In this document: piece after piece, positions 21,129 through 32,400 of the stretch | Layout: each line of letters starts with the position of its first letter | Numbering within the stretch: the first letter of the stretch is position 1 | The notes under the pieces: model-generated | Database searches by the model: none | Told to the model about the DNA's origin: nothing | The model's input: the letters and a program-made list of their open reading frames with translations, nothing else | Assembly: GCA_033964015.1 (NCBI GenBank) | Contig: CM066919.1 | Location: 20,090,146-20,154,145 of the forward strand | DNA: 64,000 nucleotides | Direction of reading: 5' to 3' | From: Scolanthus callimorphus | Lineage: Eukaryota > Cnidaria > Anthozoa > Actiniaria > Edwardsiidae | Translations under genes and position numbers: made by a program

Positions 21129-24100
21129 TTGGAGAATATACTGAGAGGAAGATCCAAAATGGAGATGTATTTCCTCACCAAGGGAACGCTTTCCAGGATA
21201 TACGACACAAGCATTGGTTGTTGATGTGCATCAGTGGCAGAAGAAGAAATAAGTACCCTGATTGCATTATAGATTGCAATGTGATTTGGATGGCCAGACA
21301 AACCATACCCATCAAATGTTACAATCTGAAAATTAATGAAAAATTAATATATTATCAAATCAAATTAATTAGTAAAATTCAATTAATTAATAAAATTCAA
21401 TTAATTATTAAAAAAGCATGTGATTTCCCTGGGTGGGGGAGACACTCATATTTTTTCGTCAGGAATTTGCGAGTTTCACCCCTAAAATACCAAAAGGCAT
21501 GGCTCAAATAATATTTTACCCTAAAAGATACCCATTAAGAAATTTCCCTGTGATATCAAGTAGTCTCTCTCTTTCTTACAAGGTTTTGACCGCTGTTAGA
21601 GCCCTAAACGATACCAATCCCCTTAATCTTTTCGCAGATCAAAATCACCCTAAAAGAGACCAAGACTTGTGGTTTTAACCCCTAAAAGGTAGGAAGATCA
21701 TCCCTGTCCAAAAATATGGAAGTCCCCCCTCCCCTGGGTGTGATTTATTGTTTAAGTGATTTCTAAAGGAAAAACAAGGATGTGGACCCAAATTTTTTTT
21801 CTGAAATCGACCATCATACCTTTGCAGAAAACAATATAGGTAGCAGAGATGTATCATTCTCCCTAATTGTACAAAATTTGTATAAAATATAAAAAACAAC
21901 TGCTATAGTCCAATGGATACATTTTCTGAGAGAACCACATAAATAACCTAAACAAAGTTAAAATATTAGCAAATCACACTATTATAGACAAAACATTTGT
22001 TAATGTTTGAATTTCGAACAGAATTCAATAATGGTCCAGCAGTGTAGAAATGGCCCAGCAGCATGGTGACCCCACCTAGTATGAACTCTAACAAAATAAA
22101 ATTGTATAAAATGACTGCATATTATTTTACATATAAATAAATAACACTACTTTTCTCAATTTGTAAATAAAGTTTACAACAAAACTTACAGTGTCTATAT
22201 GGTGACTCTTGACAAAGTCTAAAACTGTTTTTTGGATGATATCTGAGCTCCACTCAACATTTGGATCATCTGGTAATTTTCTGTAAAGATAACAATTAAC
22301 AAAGAACTTACAAATGTAAAGCTTTGATCCATTTGACTAATGGAGAAATAATGTGTTACATTGTCTCCCATTTCATGGCTAAATACTGAACATGCTTATT
22401 AGTAGCCTGCATAGCAGCTCTAAAGGGAAGGGAGGGAGTCACGGCATGCTCCTCCCTGTTTTCGCTCACCCTGACTCCCTCCCCTTCCCTTTATGGCCGC
22501 TGCAGCTGCACTTCTTCCGGTTTTCGCTCGCCCTTACTACCTTTTAGAGCTGCTACGCAGGCTAGCTTATTAGCCTCTGTTAGCAATGCCCCAGAGCTGC
22601 ATTACTGTTTGGTGCATTATGTCAGGATTGCTCACTTCACCCACAGGTGGCTAGCAGTTGCCTGGGGCCATACACAGATAATGGGCCAATCATCCTATGG
22701 CCCACATGCTCTTTGATAGGGCATCTCATAGGATGCATATGAAAGATGTGGCATAGGGAAAGGGTAACATGAAAGTGCTCACACATTTCCTATCAAGTTT
22801 TAACTGAAAGGGGGTGGCAATCCCCCTGGGCCCCTCCCCTGGATCTGCCAGTGGGGTGCTCCACTGCCTTTATGGCAAAATATGTAAATACATAAATATT
22901 TTGGTGACACCCTTAAGTTAGAAGGCCCAACAGTTTGACTTCTGTATGTGCATGCATATAGATTGTTTACATGCCATCAAGAGAAAATGTTATAAGAGAA
23001 CATATCCCCGTGCCCTATGAAAGTCGACAATAAGAATCTAAAAATAGATTTCGAGCCACTTCCGGTCACGAATCATGACGTCATGCGTCACTCAAGCCAA
23101 CGCGGGAAATTTTTCAGAGGGGATTTTTTGTGCCAAAATACATTGAAAGAGCTAATCTTGACTTACAAAACCATTTTTAATTTAAAATATGATAAGCTTA
23201 TTTATTATTGTGGTACAAATCATAGCTACAAAAGCTGGTTGCAGTTTTTTCGGAAACCAACCAAGTTTTCCACAGCTCAAAACAAAACTGAACTCAAGTA
23301 AAATCAAACGGCAAAGTCGATAAATAGAAACCTCAACTATAAAAGTATAACAAGCGGCGATTTGTATTATTATTTAGGCTTTTCAAGCACCATTCTTATA
23401 TAACTAGAAGTAGAAGTCATGTTTTGTGAATGCAGAATATTTTTCTAGCCCTAGCTCATTTAAAAGAAGGAGAAATGATTTATTTTTCAATCAAATGAAA
23501 ATGTTTTTGTCGCCTTGGAAACAGAATGATCAAGCGGAAAACGAAGATCTTGCGCCCCACTTTGATTTTATTTGAACAAAAATGAAGATAATAATCACAT
23601 AAAAGGGAAGGTAATTCACAGAAATTGATAGGTCTAAAACTATATATTGAAATTGAACTTCAGTGATGTGAAGTAGCTTCAAAAAGGGCGCTGCCGAACA
23701 AACGTCAAAGAAATATACTTAAGTAACTTAACTTAGTAGAAGTGATAGCAGAAAGAGAGAAAGAAGACAACACACAAAACGCTTACTTGCTCTTCTGGAA
23801 TCCGTATCCACTGCATAATGTTTATCATTAAAAGACTATATTAAGTAGTTAATCTTTTTCCAAGGAAGTTCTCTTTGAGGAATAAGGTGAGCTTTTCCCA
23901 TCAGTTTCTCGTGTTTGAGAACGCAAATGGTTGAGTATGTGTTCAGCCTCGTAAAGTTATTTTCTCAGGAACGACTTCTTGTGCGGGCAATGTTCTGTAT
24001 TCTTCTGGTCTCCTCTTGAAGAAGTCTATAGCTCCAACAGTCTTCCATTTTTCTTTCCAAAGTTTGGTGAAACACTGTACAAGTGTCCATCTATAGATGG

Positions 24101-26294
24101 AGATATTTCAGGCAACACAACCGACAAAACCACAGAAAAGCACAGTTCCAGAACTTCTTTATTCTTACTCAGCAAAGTGCTTCTCTTTTCTTTTGAATGA
24201 ATACATTAAGTCAGGACTAAAACCTTGAAAAAACCAGATAAAACAATCGCCAAAGAACTCCGTAAAGGACTAAATGGCTCAGTGATGACAAGAACTGCAT
24301 TATCAATGAAAAATCGGAGCAGCGCCCACAAGGTGGCAAATTGTTGAAGGCGATGCGTGACACTGTGACAGCACTCGGTGAGAACTGCCAACTTCCGGTT
24401 TCTAAAAATAGATTCTTATTGTCGACTTTCATAGGCCTGGACATGAATACGCGCGATGGATTCTCTTATATCATTTTCTCTTGATGCCATATGGCATTTT
24501 GATGCATGAACATTCTTGTCTGACCAGCCTTTATGATGACCACATTATGATGACCACATCAATTTTAGTTAGACATTGCCCATCACCGATAAAATTCAAG
24601 CTCTAATGAATAACACACCTGTTTTCTACAATCACCACATGAGAATTAATACCAAGTATACTGCAGCTCTTGCGAAGCTCTCTTTTCCTGGTTTCACCTT
24701 GGCCATAATAGTCACCTAAAACAAGGGATTTAACAGATGACCAGAATGTTCAGGCTGCTGTTGTGACAGCTGAGTTGTGTCCTGGGGGTTGGGGTCGGGT
24801 TGACTCCCATACTGTATATAAATGAAAACGACCTCTTTCACTGTCTTATCATAATCCATCGATGAAAATGCAAAAAGGAGGTGTGAGTTTGTTTTACAAA
24901 TGCCTACAATTACAAGAAAATAAATAGCTGTACTCAGCATTATTTAGGATTTTTAATAACAATATATTTCCCTTGTCTAAACCAATACATAAAGTATACA
25001 GTGGCAGTAAAATAAATAGAATCTTGAATCTATAAAAGTTGAAGGTGCTTGTGCTTTTAGGGGCTAAAATAATCACTAGTGCTATCAAAATGGGGGTTTC
25101 AAAAAGGTTTGCCATTATTTGACAATTGAAAGGCCAATATTCCTGATATTTTGAGCTTCATTGCTTAGCTAAACATGCTAAGCATTTGCACTTGCACCTT
25201 CCTTTTCCATTAAATGAGCAGCATAATTCTCAAGTTTTTCAATCTTATAATATCATTGATTTACCACATCTATAATTCACAATCTACAAAATAATGCACT
25301 AGTTCTATGTAATTCTTAGATATCTTTATTTTAGTTAGTTTTTTCAATAAATACAGTTACAGTTTATTTCACATCATAACCTTGTATTCCATACATCGGT
25401 TTTTGGATGAAATGAAAGTGGTAAATCAAGCAGCAGCCAAGCCATTTGGGTAATATATTGGTTTAATATCCAGCAATTTACAGTCGATTGTGTTTGACTG
25501 TTTAACCTAAACAGTTTGCACGTTATGTTTGAACGTTGCATTGTGAGACAAAAAGCGAGACATTTCCAAAGGCAACTGCCATGTTTACTTTTCACTGACC
25601 AATCAGAGAGGGCAGAACGTTTTGGTTCTCCATAGAAACATCGCGTTCCATCCTAGAAATGCAATGTTTCAACGTTCAAACATAACGTGTGAACTGTTAG
25701 GGTTAAACAGTCAAACGTAATCGGCTGTATGACTTGACTTATTCAGATTTTGTTTTCTTTCACAAAAGGAAGTACGGTATAGATGAATTCATCAGCAATC
25801 CTGGAGTTATTTTTTGGTGGATTCGTAATAAACAAAAATAATTTCATTTTTATTAATTTCATTTTTTCAATTAAATATATTTTCATTTCACAACTTTTTT
25901 TTTTTTTGGGGGGGGGGGGGTACCTCCGGTGTGGCATTCTCCTCTGGCTCAAGTTTAACAGTGTTAAATGAGTCAAAATACATCAATTATAGCGACAACC
26001 ATAAGGTATTATCACCAAATTACTTCACTGACATCTCATTAAAGTCACAGTCAAAATAAAAAGAGATCCCATTCAACTTACCGGCGGATAACACAGCAAA
26101 TACACCATCGAATGGCGCGAAATTTGAAGAATTGACGGCGCGAAGAACATACATTCGTCATCTGGATGGGCAGTCACAAATAAGACTTTCTTGCTGACAA
26201 ATTCACTACTTGCGCTCTCTTTGAAGAACTGATGCCAAAGATATGCGATCAAAACGGGAAGAAAAACAATCAAAACGAACAGAGCTCCAACCAT
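21129..26294 (-). CDS. PIGL: PIGL, N-acetylglucosaminyl-phosphatidylinositol de-N-acetylase (4 exons seen, 3' end not found)
   Basis: Exons on the minus strand: 26294-26082, 24715-24619, 22280-22190 and 21325-21129, with GT-AG borders. PIGL removes the acetyl group from GlcNAc-PI, the second step of GPI-anchor synthesis at the ER. The N-terminus has a membrane segment (ALFVLIVFLPVLIAYLW), then the zinc-binding TAHPDDE motif at residues 41-47. Exon 4 has SGHPNHIA with the second metal-binding His pair and then LVRKYISILDLPLS, typical of PIGL. Exons 2-4 join in phase, but exon 1 to exon 2 is off by one: one extra T in TGTTATCCGCC would restore the expected C-Y-S-A-G-D-Y-Y. After exon 4 a GTAAGT follows, or translation would stop at once (AAG TAA). 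The family's last exon (WFRRLYIIFSRYM-like) was not found. Confidence 0.88.
22403..22564. repeat. TIR element in PIGL intron 3
   Basis: The left end TAGCCTGCATAGCAGCTCTA is mirrored by TAGAGCTGCTACGCAGGCTA at the right. The interior contains two GGGAGGGAG/CTCCCTCCC tracts and two TTTTCGCTC(A/G)CCCT blocks. It lies between exons 4 and 3 (exon 3 ends at 22280). Confidence 0.75.
22970..24495. repeat. 1.5-kb TIR element in a PIGL intron
   Basis: The left arm GCCATCAAGAGAAAATG...TATAAGAGAA...CCTATGAAAGTCGACAATAA is mirrored at 24395-24495 (TTATTGTCGACTTTCATAGG, then TTCTCTTATA and CATTTTCTCTTGATG). The arms are about 90 bp. The 1.3-kb interior has only short frames and no recognisable transposase, so the element is non-autonomous. 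Confidence 0.7.
25478..25728. repeat. Foldback MITE in PIGL intron 1
   Basis: TTTGACTGTTTAACCTAAAC followed by ACGTTATGTTTGAACGTT is mirrored by AACGTTCAAACATAACGTGT and GGGTTAAACAGTCAAAC. The arms are about 70 bp and the interior is unrelated AT-rich DNA. Confidence 0.75.
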
Positions 26295-26483
26295 CGTGGT
26301 TCCGCCATTTTTGTTTGGGTATCACGTGGTCACCAAGCTGGCGCGGCGCGGTCACTTTGCACCACCTGTTGAAAAACAACTTTTCGGCGATAAAAAGTCA
26401 AGAGTTTATTTCTTTGGTTTATTGCGCTCAAGTCCGTAGGTCGATCCATAGAGCTGGTAACGTGAATTAGACCGATACTAGAA
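26295..26483. promoter_or_regulatory. Divergent promoter region of PIGL and the Crypton-derived gene
   Basis: Only 189 bp separate the two start codons, which point away from each other. The stretch is GC-richer than its surroundings (GCTGGCGCGGCGCGGTCAC) and contains ATCACGTGGT, an E-box-like palindrome. I see no TATA box. Both 5' UTRs and a shared promoter must lie here, unless further upstream non-coding exons exist. Confidence 0.5.
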
Positions 26484-29400
26484 ATGTCTGAGGAAAGTTC
26501 CAGTGATGCGATCGGCTCGGCCGTGTTAGCGAGGGAAATCCCGCGTAACGCCGTTGACCACAGGAATGTAGAAGAAATGGATTATGAGAGGAGTATACTC
26601 GACCGTGCCCGCACAAATATGGACGCCGAGCTCAAAGAAAATATGTCTGACCACCCGGCAGAGATGGAATCCTTGGCGCCAGAATCTGAAGAAGAAGAGG
26701 ACATGGACGATATATCCAGTTTGGATGAGGAAAGCGTGCAAGATAGCCAGAACAGTCCGCAAGTTTTAGAAAGTCAGCGAAAAGAGCCGTCTGCTGCTTT
26801 CTCGTTAGCGAGTGTGACAGTCGCAGCCGCCAACCCGAAAACTATTAAAACCTACCAGTCCCATGTGCGTGTATTCAAGGGTAAGTCCACATTAATTGCA
26901 AATCTATGCTAGTATCTTTTGAGTAAAAGAATAAGTAGTGATTAATTGGCTTAATTTTGGGAGATTTGGATGATTAAATTTTGCTTGGTCCAAACTTTGT
27001 GCAACGTCGCGTCAACGTCCAGCGAAGTTTATAATAACCGTCGACTCAAGCCTAAAATCTCATCCCTTTCCGTCCATTTCATGCACTATAATAAAAAGAT
27101 TAGGATATACTATCACAATTAAGTGAATTACTTCTGATACCTCTTTGCTGTAGCTATTCCAAGTCAAGAGCGGCTAGAATTTAGATGAGGGTAATTTCTT
27201 AAATTTTCAGTTGCAAATGATGTGGCGTCATTTCTCGACCAAAATGTCATTTTGCAGCGCTGCAAAACTGAACCACGGATTGTGTATTTTGGGACCTCGA
27301 AACCTTTAATTTCATTACTTTTGCTAGTTTTAACTACAAAACGCTTTCTTTTTCATCAAAAGAGTAGAAATAGATCGGAAACAAAAATGGATTATCGAGA
27401 AATAATTAATGAAGCTAAACGATACGTCTTCGTAATAAACACTTTGGTGTCTTGGCATGAAGTGCTTTAAATCAAGATTTCCGATTTATTAGATTTCAAT
27501 ATTCCTCTTATTAAACAATAATATCAATTATTTTAGATTACTTTTTTTATTGATACCTTTCAAGCACTAAATGCACAATTAATTGAAGAAAGTTTTTATT
27601 TCTTTCATCCGCCTTACAGGGATTGTTCTAATGTTATTTATAAGTTATTATGTCAGCTGAGCTAAGTGGCACGGCAAGCAATCATAATCAACCAATTAAG
27701 AGCCGTCTAGTGCGGGTTATGGAATGGAAGGTTTTCCTAACAGGTTGTGAACAGTTATCGGGTACGGTTTATTGAAATAATGAACCATTTAACCCCCATT
27801 TTAACGACGACACTTAACCTTGTCTATCGATCAATGACTTTCATGCACTCATTTGAAAAAAATTCAACTTCATTTTTCCAATGAAAACTCAAAATTATAG
27901 TCGTCATTTAAACTAAATTCTCTGATAGAGCAGATTTCGTATGACTGTGAGAAGTGCCGCGAAAGAGTTGTACCGCGCCGCGTCCGTGACCGTACCGCGA
28001 CTACACGATTTCGTTCGGTATCTACAGCAGAAAACAGCAGGCCAGGTTCGGTACCGCCACCGCGACAGTACCGCGCCGTGTCACGGTACTTTTCACAGTC
28101 ATACGAAATCTGCTCTATGATTCACTTTAGAGGTCATGGTATCTTTTTCCGTGTTAAACCTTTCAGCTTATCAATAAATAACGACTAACAGATGTTGTTT
28201 TGGCAGTAAAGCCGGTCCATGTTGGTTAGATCAGTCGAGCGCACGGAAATACTTGATTCCTATTGGTCAAGCCATGGAAAGCAGGCTGCTATTGGTTAAC
28301 GCGTATATAACTGACTTAACCAGCAGTTAAATGGGTTGCAACCACGTGTGGTTAGAAAATATAAATCAAAATGGGAACAAATAGAAAAAATATAAATAAT
28401 TATTTTATTAAACTTGGATTTGTATCGTTTATTTGGAAGGACAACTAATAGTAAAACTCGTGCAAAAAAATCTTCACTTTTTCGTTGTAAAATAACGGTG
28501 ACATCGCGCGCCTTATCAAGAGTGGTCATTTATAAACTAAATTTTACAAGAGAGTAAAATATTTTCATAACTTTTCCAATTGTGTGATGTAAATCAATTG
28601 TTTTACTAACTGGCTTGTCTTTTTTGCCTTTTCAAGCCGGCCTTTTAATGTATTTTCCCTTCGTTCCGATATTCGATCTGTGCGTGTTGCCATGAATACG
28701 AACCACATAACTTAATATTTTTGCGAATTTTATTTCTCGAGTAGCAAAAGTTAATGGTCTCAATTCAATCGCTTACGGATACGAGTTGAAAAACATTCTT
28801 TCGCGACGACTAATCATATATCCTCCCTTTTAAATTAAGTGAAGACAGGCAAGAAATTCCCTTTACGAATTTCGATCGAAAAGATAGCTTTATACATCTA
28901 TTAATTAAATTCGTTGTTTCGTGCTGCGCAATTTCGAAACGTCACTTTGGGCCTGGGTTTTTCTGTCCCACCAGTCAGACAATCTTAGTCTCAGCCAATC
29001 ATATCCTTGCCTCGTTTTTGCCCTGTGCAGTCAAATGGCTTTCTGTCGCGACGAACAACACGATGACTGCACTAGGCGAAACGGGGCAGGACCTGATGGA
29101 ATAGATAGTTTGACTGGCGAAACACAATAAGGAAAATCAAACCACTTTTGAAAATCACGCGAAAATGTTCAACGGTTTTTACTATAAATATCGTAAAACC
29201 CATACCGCTGATAGAAATGTGCCCGGCCTAGTTTTCCGCATAAACTAAGTGCGGGTTCACGGTTTCCATAATTATAGCGAATTCCCCACCAAACGCAAAA
29301 AATGCGTTTCATCCTCTGTGAGATGTTTGTTTATTGCTGTTGCTGATAGTTAGTTTGGAATAGAATTGCATATAACAGCGGTCGCATTTGCAACTTTTCC

Positions 29401-32400
29401 GTGTTTGCCACTGAATTTCCCAGCATCGACTTGCCGTAAAAGGCAAAGTGTTTTGCTCCAAAGATTGTGGTCGCACTAGAGCGAAATAGTTTCCAGCCCA
29501 AAGGCTGCTCGACGGCGCCTTTGTGATTTGGTCAGCTGACGGTCGCATGGGGGAATGAATTTTTCTGGCGAATTTTGACCGCAAAGTCAGAAAAGTTTGC
29601 CAAGTGGCGGCTCCTACCTATCTCATGTATCTTAAGGATTGGCCAGACTTTCAAGGAGTAATTTTATTGTCGTTTAAAACTTTGATTGACGGGCATTAGA
29701 ACGCAGTTTGGCGATAAGAAAATAAGAAATTATGAAATACGCAGTAAATCGCAACGATGACGAATTAAAAATCATTGCGAGTTGCCGCGGGATGTTACAC
29801 GCTCGCAATATTGTTTTGCAACTTGCAATGCGCCCGCATGGAAGATTATAAATTACAGCGGCACTAAAAAAAAATTCAAGCGCGCGGATTGGCTCATTCA
29901 GGGAACCCATTGCGCGATAAATTACGTAGCAACTACTAAATTACGTAGTTACACGTAGCAACTTGCCTCGCAACGTTGCGAAAAGTAGAGCTCGGTTCTA
30001 CATTTTCTGGCACTCGCAACGCAACAAAATATTGCATTGCAGGGGGATGTTACATGCGTGCTTTTCGCTGCAATTCGCAACGCAACAAATATTGCATTGC
30101 GAGTTGCAAGAAAAATTGTCTCGTGTAACATGACCTTTAGGGCTGTAGCCACTTTCATGATGCGTTCTTTCTAATAAGTCCCGACACTACAGAGTTCGCT
30201 ACGAAATTTATTTAGTACCGAAATGAGCTTGGGTCGGCACGCTGAAGAAAGGGAGTTCATTTTCGTGCTGTATCGGCCCCCTTAAATGAAATGTTTTTTT
30301 AACTAAATGTTAATTGTCAAAATATCTCAAAGTATGTCGTTTTCGTCAAATCCACTTCTCGTCCGAACCGGCTTGGACTTCTATCAAAACAAAGAAAAAT
30401 ACATATGATAACTGGGTTGCTCCAAACATTCTTGATGTACGTATTCTGATGTATTTTCATGTCTTCTGACATTTCTTTTACTTTTTTGCCCAATTTTCAG
30501 AATGGCTGAGATCTGAAGGCTTGCCTGAAGACTTTGAGTACTGCAGCGCCGCAGAGCTCAGTTCGTGGCTCCTGAAATTCTACCGAGATGGACGTCGCAA
30601 AGATGGGGAGAGTGGAAGCCGAGTTCCCTTAAAATCATCCGCTTTGCCATCAATCAGCACTTACACCAAGAACCTTTCAACCGTACGATGAGCATAACTC
30701 GAGATGAGCAGTTCAAAGAAGCGAATAGCATCATATCCGCCAAGCAAAAAGAGCTACAGCAGCTAGGACTAGACGCGACAGGCACGAGAGAAAGTAAAGA
30801 GAGCGCAAAGCCACTCACAAGCGAAGATGTTCGTCAGTTGTGGATTCGCGGTATTATAGGGGTCTCTAGTCCCAAGCAGCTGCATAGATTCGCTTTCATG
30901 ATAGTCGCAGTCAACTTCGGGATCACGGCGCGCATCGGGCTCCATCTCCTCCGACCTGCTATGTTCCGCTTCGGAGTCGACGAAAATTCGGGCCTGCCGT
31001 TCGCTCAGTACAACCCAAAAGGCGAACACAATCCGAACCCGAAGAAAGCAACGAAGGCGAATCGGAGAATGTTCGGGATTCCCGGGAGCTCACAGTGCCC
31101 AGTGGCGGCTTTGAAGTTGTATATTCAGAAGCTGAATAATGACGGGACAGAGTCGTTCTTCCACACTCCTAACAGGCACTACAAGGAGACGGGAGTATGG
31201 TATACTCCTCAACCAACAGGGAAGAACACTCTGGGTCGACTCATGAAAGACATCGCCGTGGAGGGCAAGCTGTCGTACCCCTATACCAACCACTCCTTGA
31301 GGTACACCTCCCCTTTTGTGTTCTTCCAAGCGGTCCAAGGAGGAAGTCAGGAGCTGGAATGTACGCCCTACAGGAGCAGCGACGGCAAGGTCAAGTTTTT
31401 CAACGCCAAGCTACCGAGCATATCGCCACGACCCTTGTCGCGCGTCACGTCCCGCCCGCCGGCGTTAAGAAAGATCGAGACAGCGACGAACGGAGAAGGT
31501 GCGGCGGAGAAACAGGTCATGCCCCTGTCTGTGACCCAGTCGGCGAATGGCTCTATTGTAGTGCATCACAAGCCCTCTTCCCTGGTGGCGCTACCGGTAT
31601 CAAGTATGGCACCCACCCTTCCTGTGTCTCCCCCGGCTTTGAAGCGTAGGAGGGTCCTCTCGCCACCTCCCAATGAAAACCCCTTCAGATATAGCAACCC
31701 GGCCCTTACGTCGACCCCGATTAATAATGTCCATGCTGGGCCATTTTCCAGGAGTGCTCGCTTGTCTCATGAATTCCAGCCCCGGTGCAGCAGCCCCAGT
31801 GCTATAAAGGCCCACCATGTGCTGTGCGTGCCTCAAAAGTGGGAAATGTCCGAGATTATGAAGGTGCTGAATTCGGGAGATGCGCTAATTTTATCGAGAA
31901 ATAACCTCAGAGAGAAGAGGTTTTACCAGGGCGAGCATATCAAGAACGAAGCAAGCGAACAAGCGGAGCGCTTCTATAGGGATACCAACCTCGACGCTGA
32001 AATGAAGCAGTCCACCTTTCAAGCTGAGTGCCGCGCACGAGATGTACCACAGGGTACCCATAAGTACAATGATAGCATGGATCTGGAGAGGGAGAGCCAG
32101 TCGCCTCCAGTCAGCGGTATGCAGTCATCACGGTCAAGCAGAAAGCAGGTAAGACCAAGTGTCCATAGTCTAAAAGTAATTATTATACATTGTACTCACT
32201 ATCTCCATTCTGATTGGCTAAGAGCGCGCGCTTTGCTTTGGGAATCACGCACTTTGAGGGTTCCAAGAATGAATCAGCATGCCGATTCAGCTGATTGGCT
32301 GACTGCATTTTTAAACCGCACCAAGCGGGTTGAGGACCTCCCTTAAAAAGACCCCCTCCCTGGAATTTCCACTCGTGAAACAGACCCCCCTCCCCTGGAA

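Noticed and set aside
31197..31649. Overlapping plus-strand frame inside the Crypton-derived exon 2, and an idea of a second frameshift near 31400
   Set aside because: The main frame aligns without gaps to the recombinase box around YTNHSLR and continues in phase into exons 3 and 4, so a second shift is not needed; the overlapping frame is a shadow.
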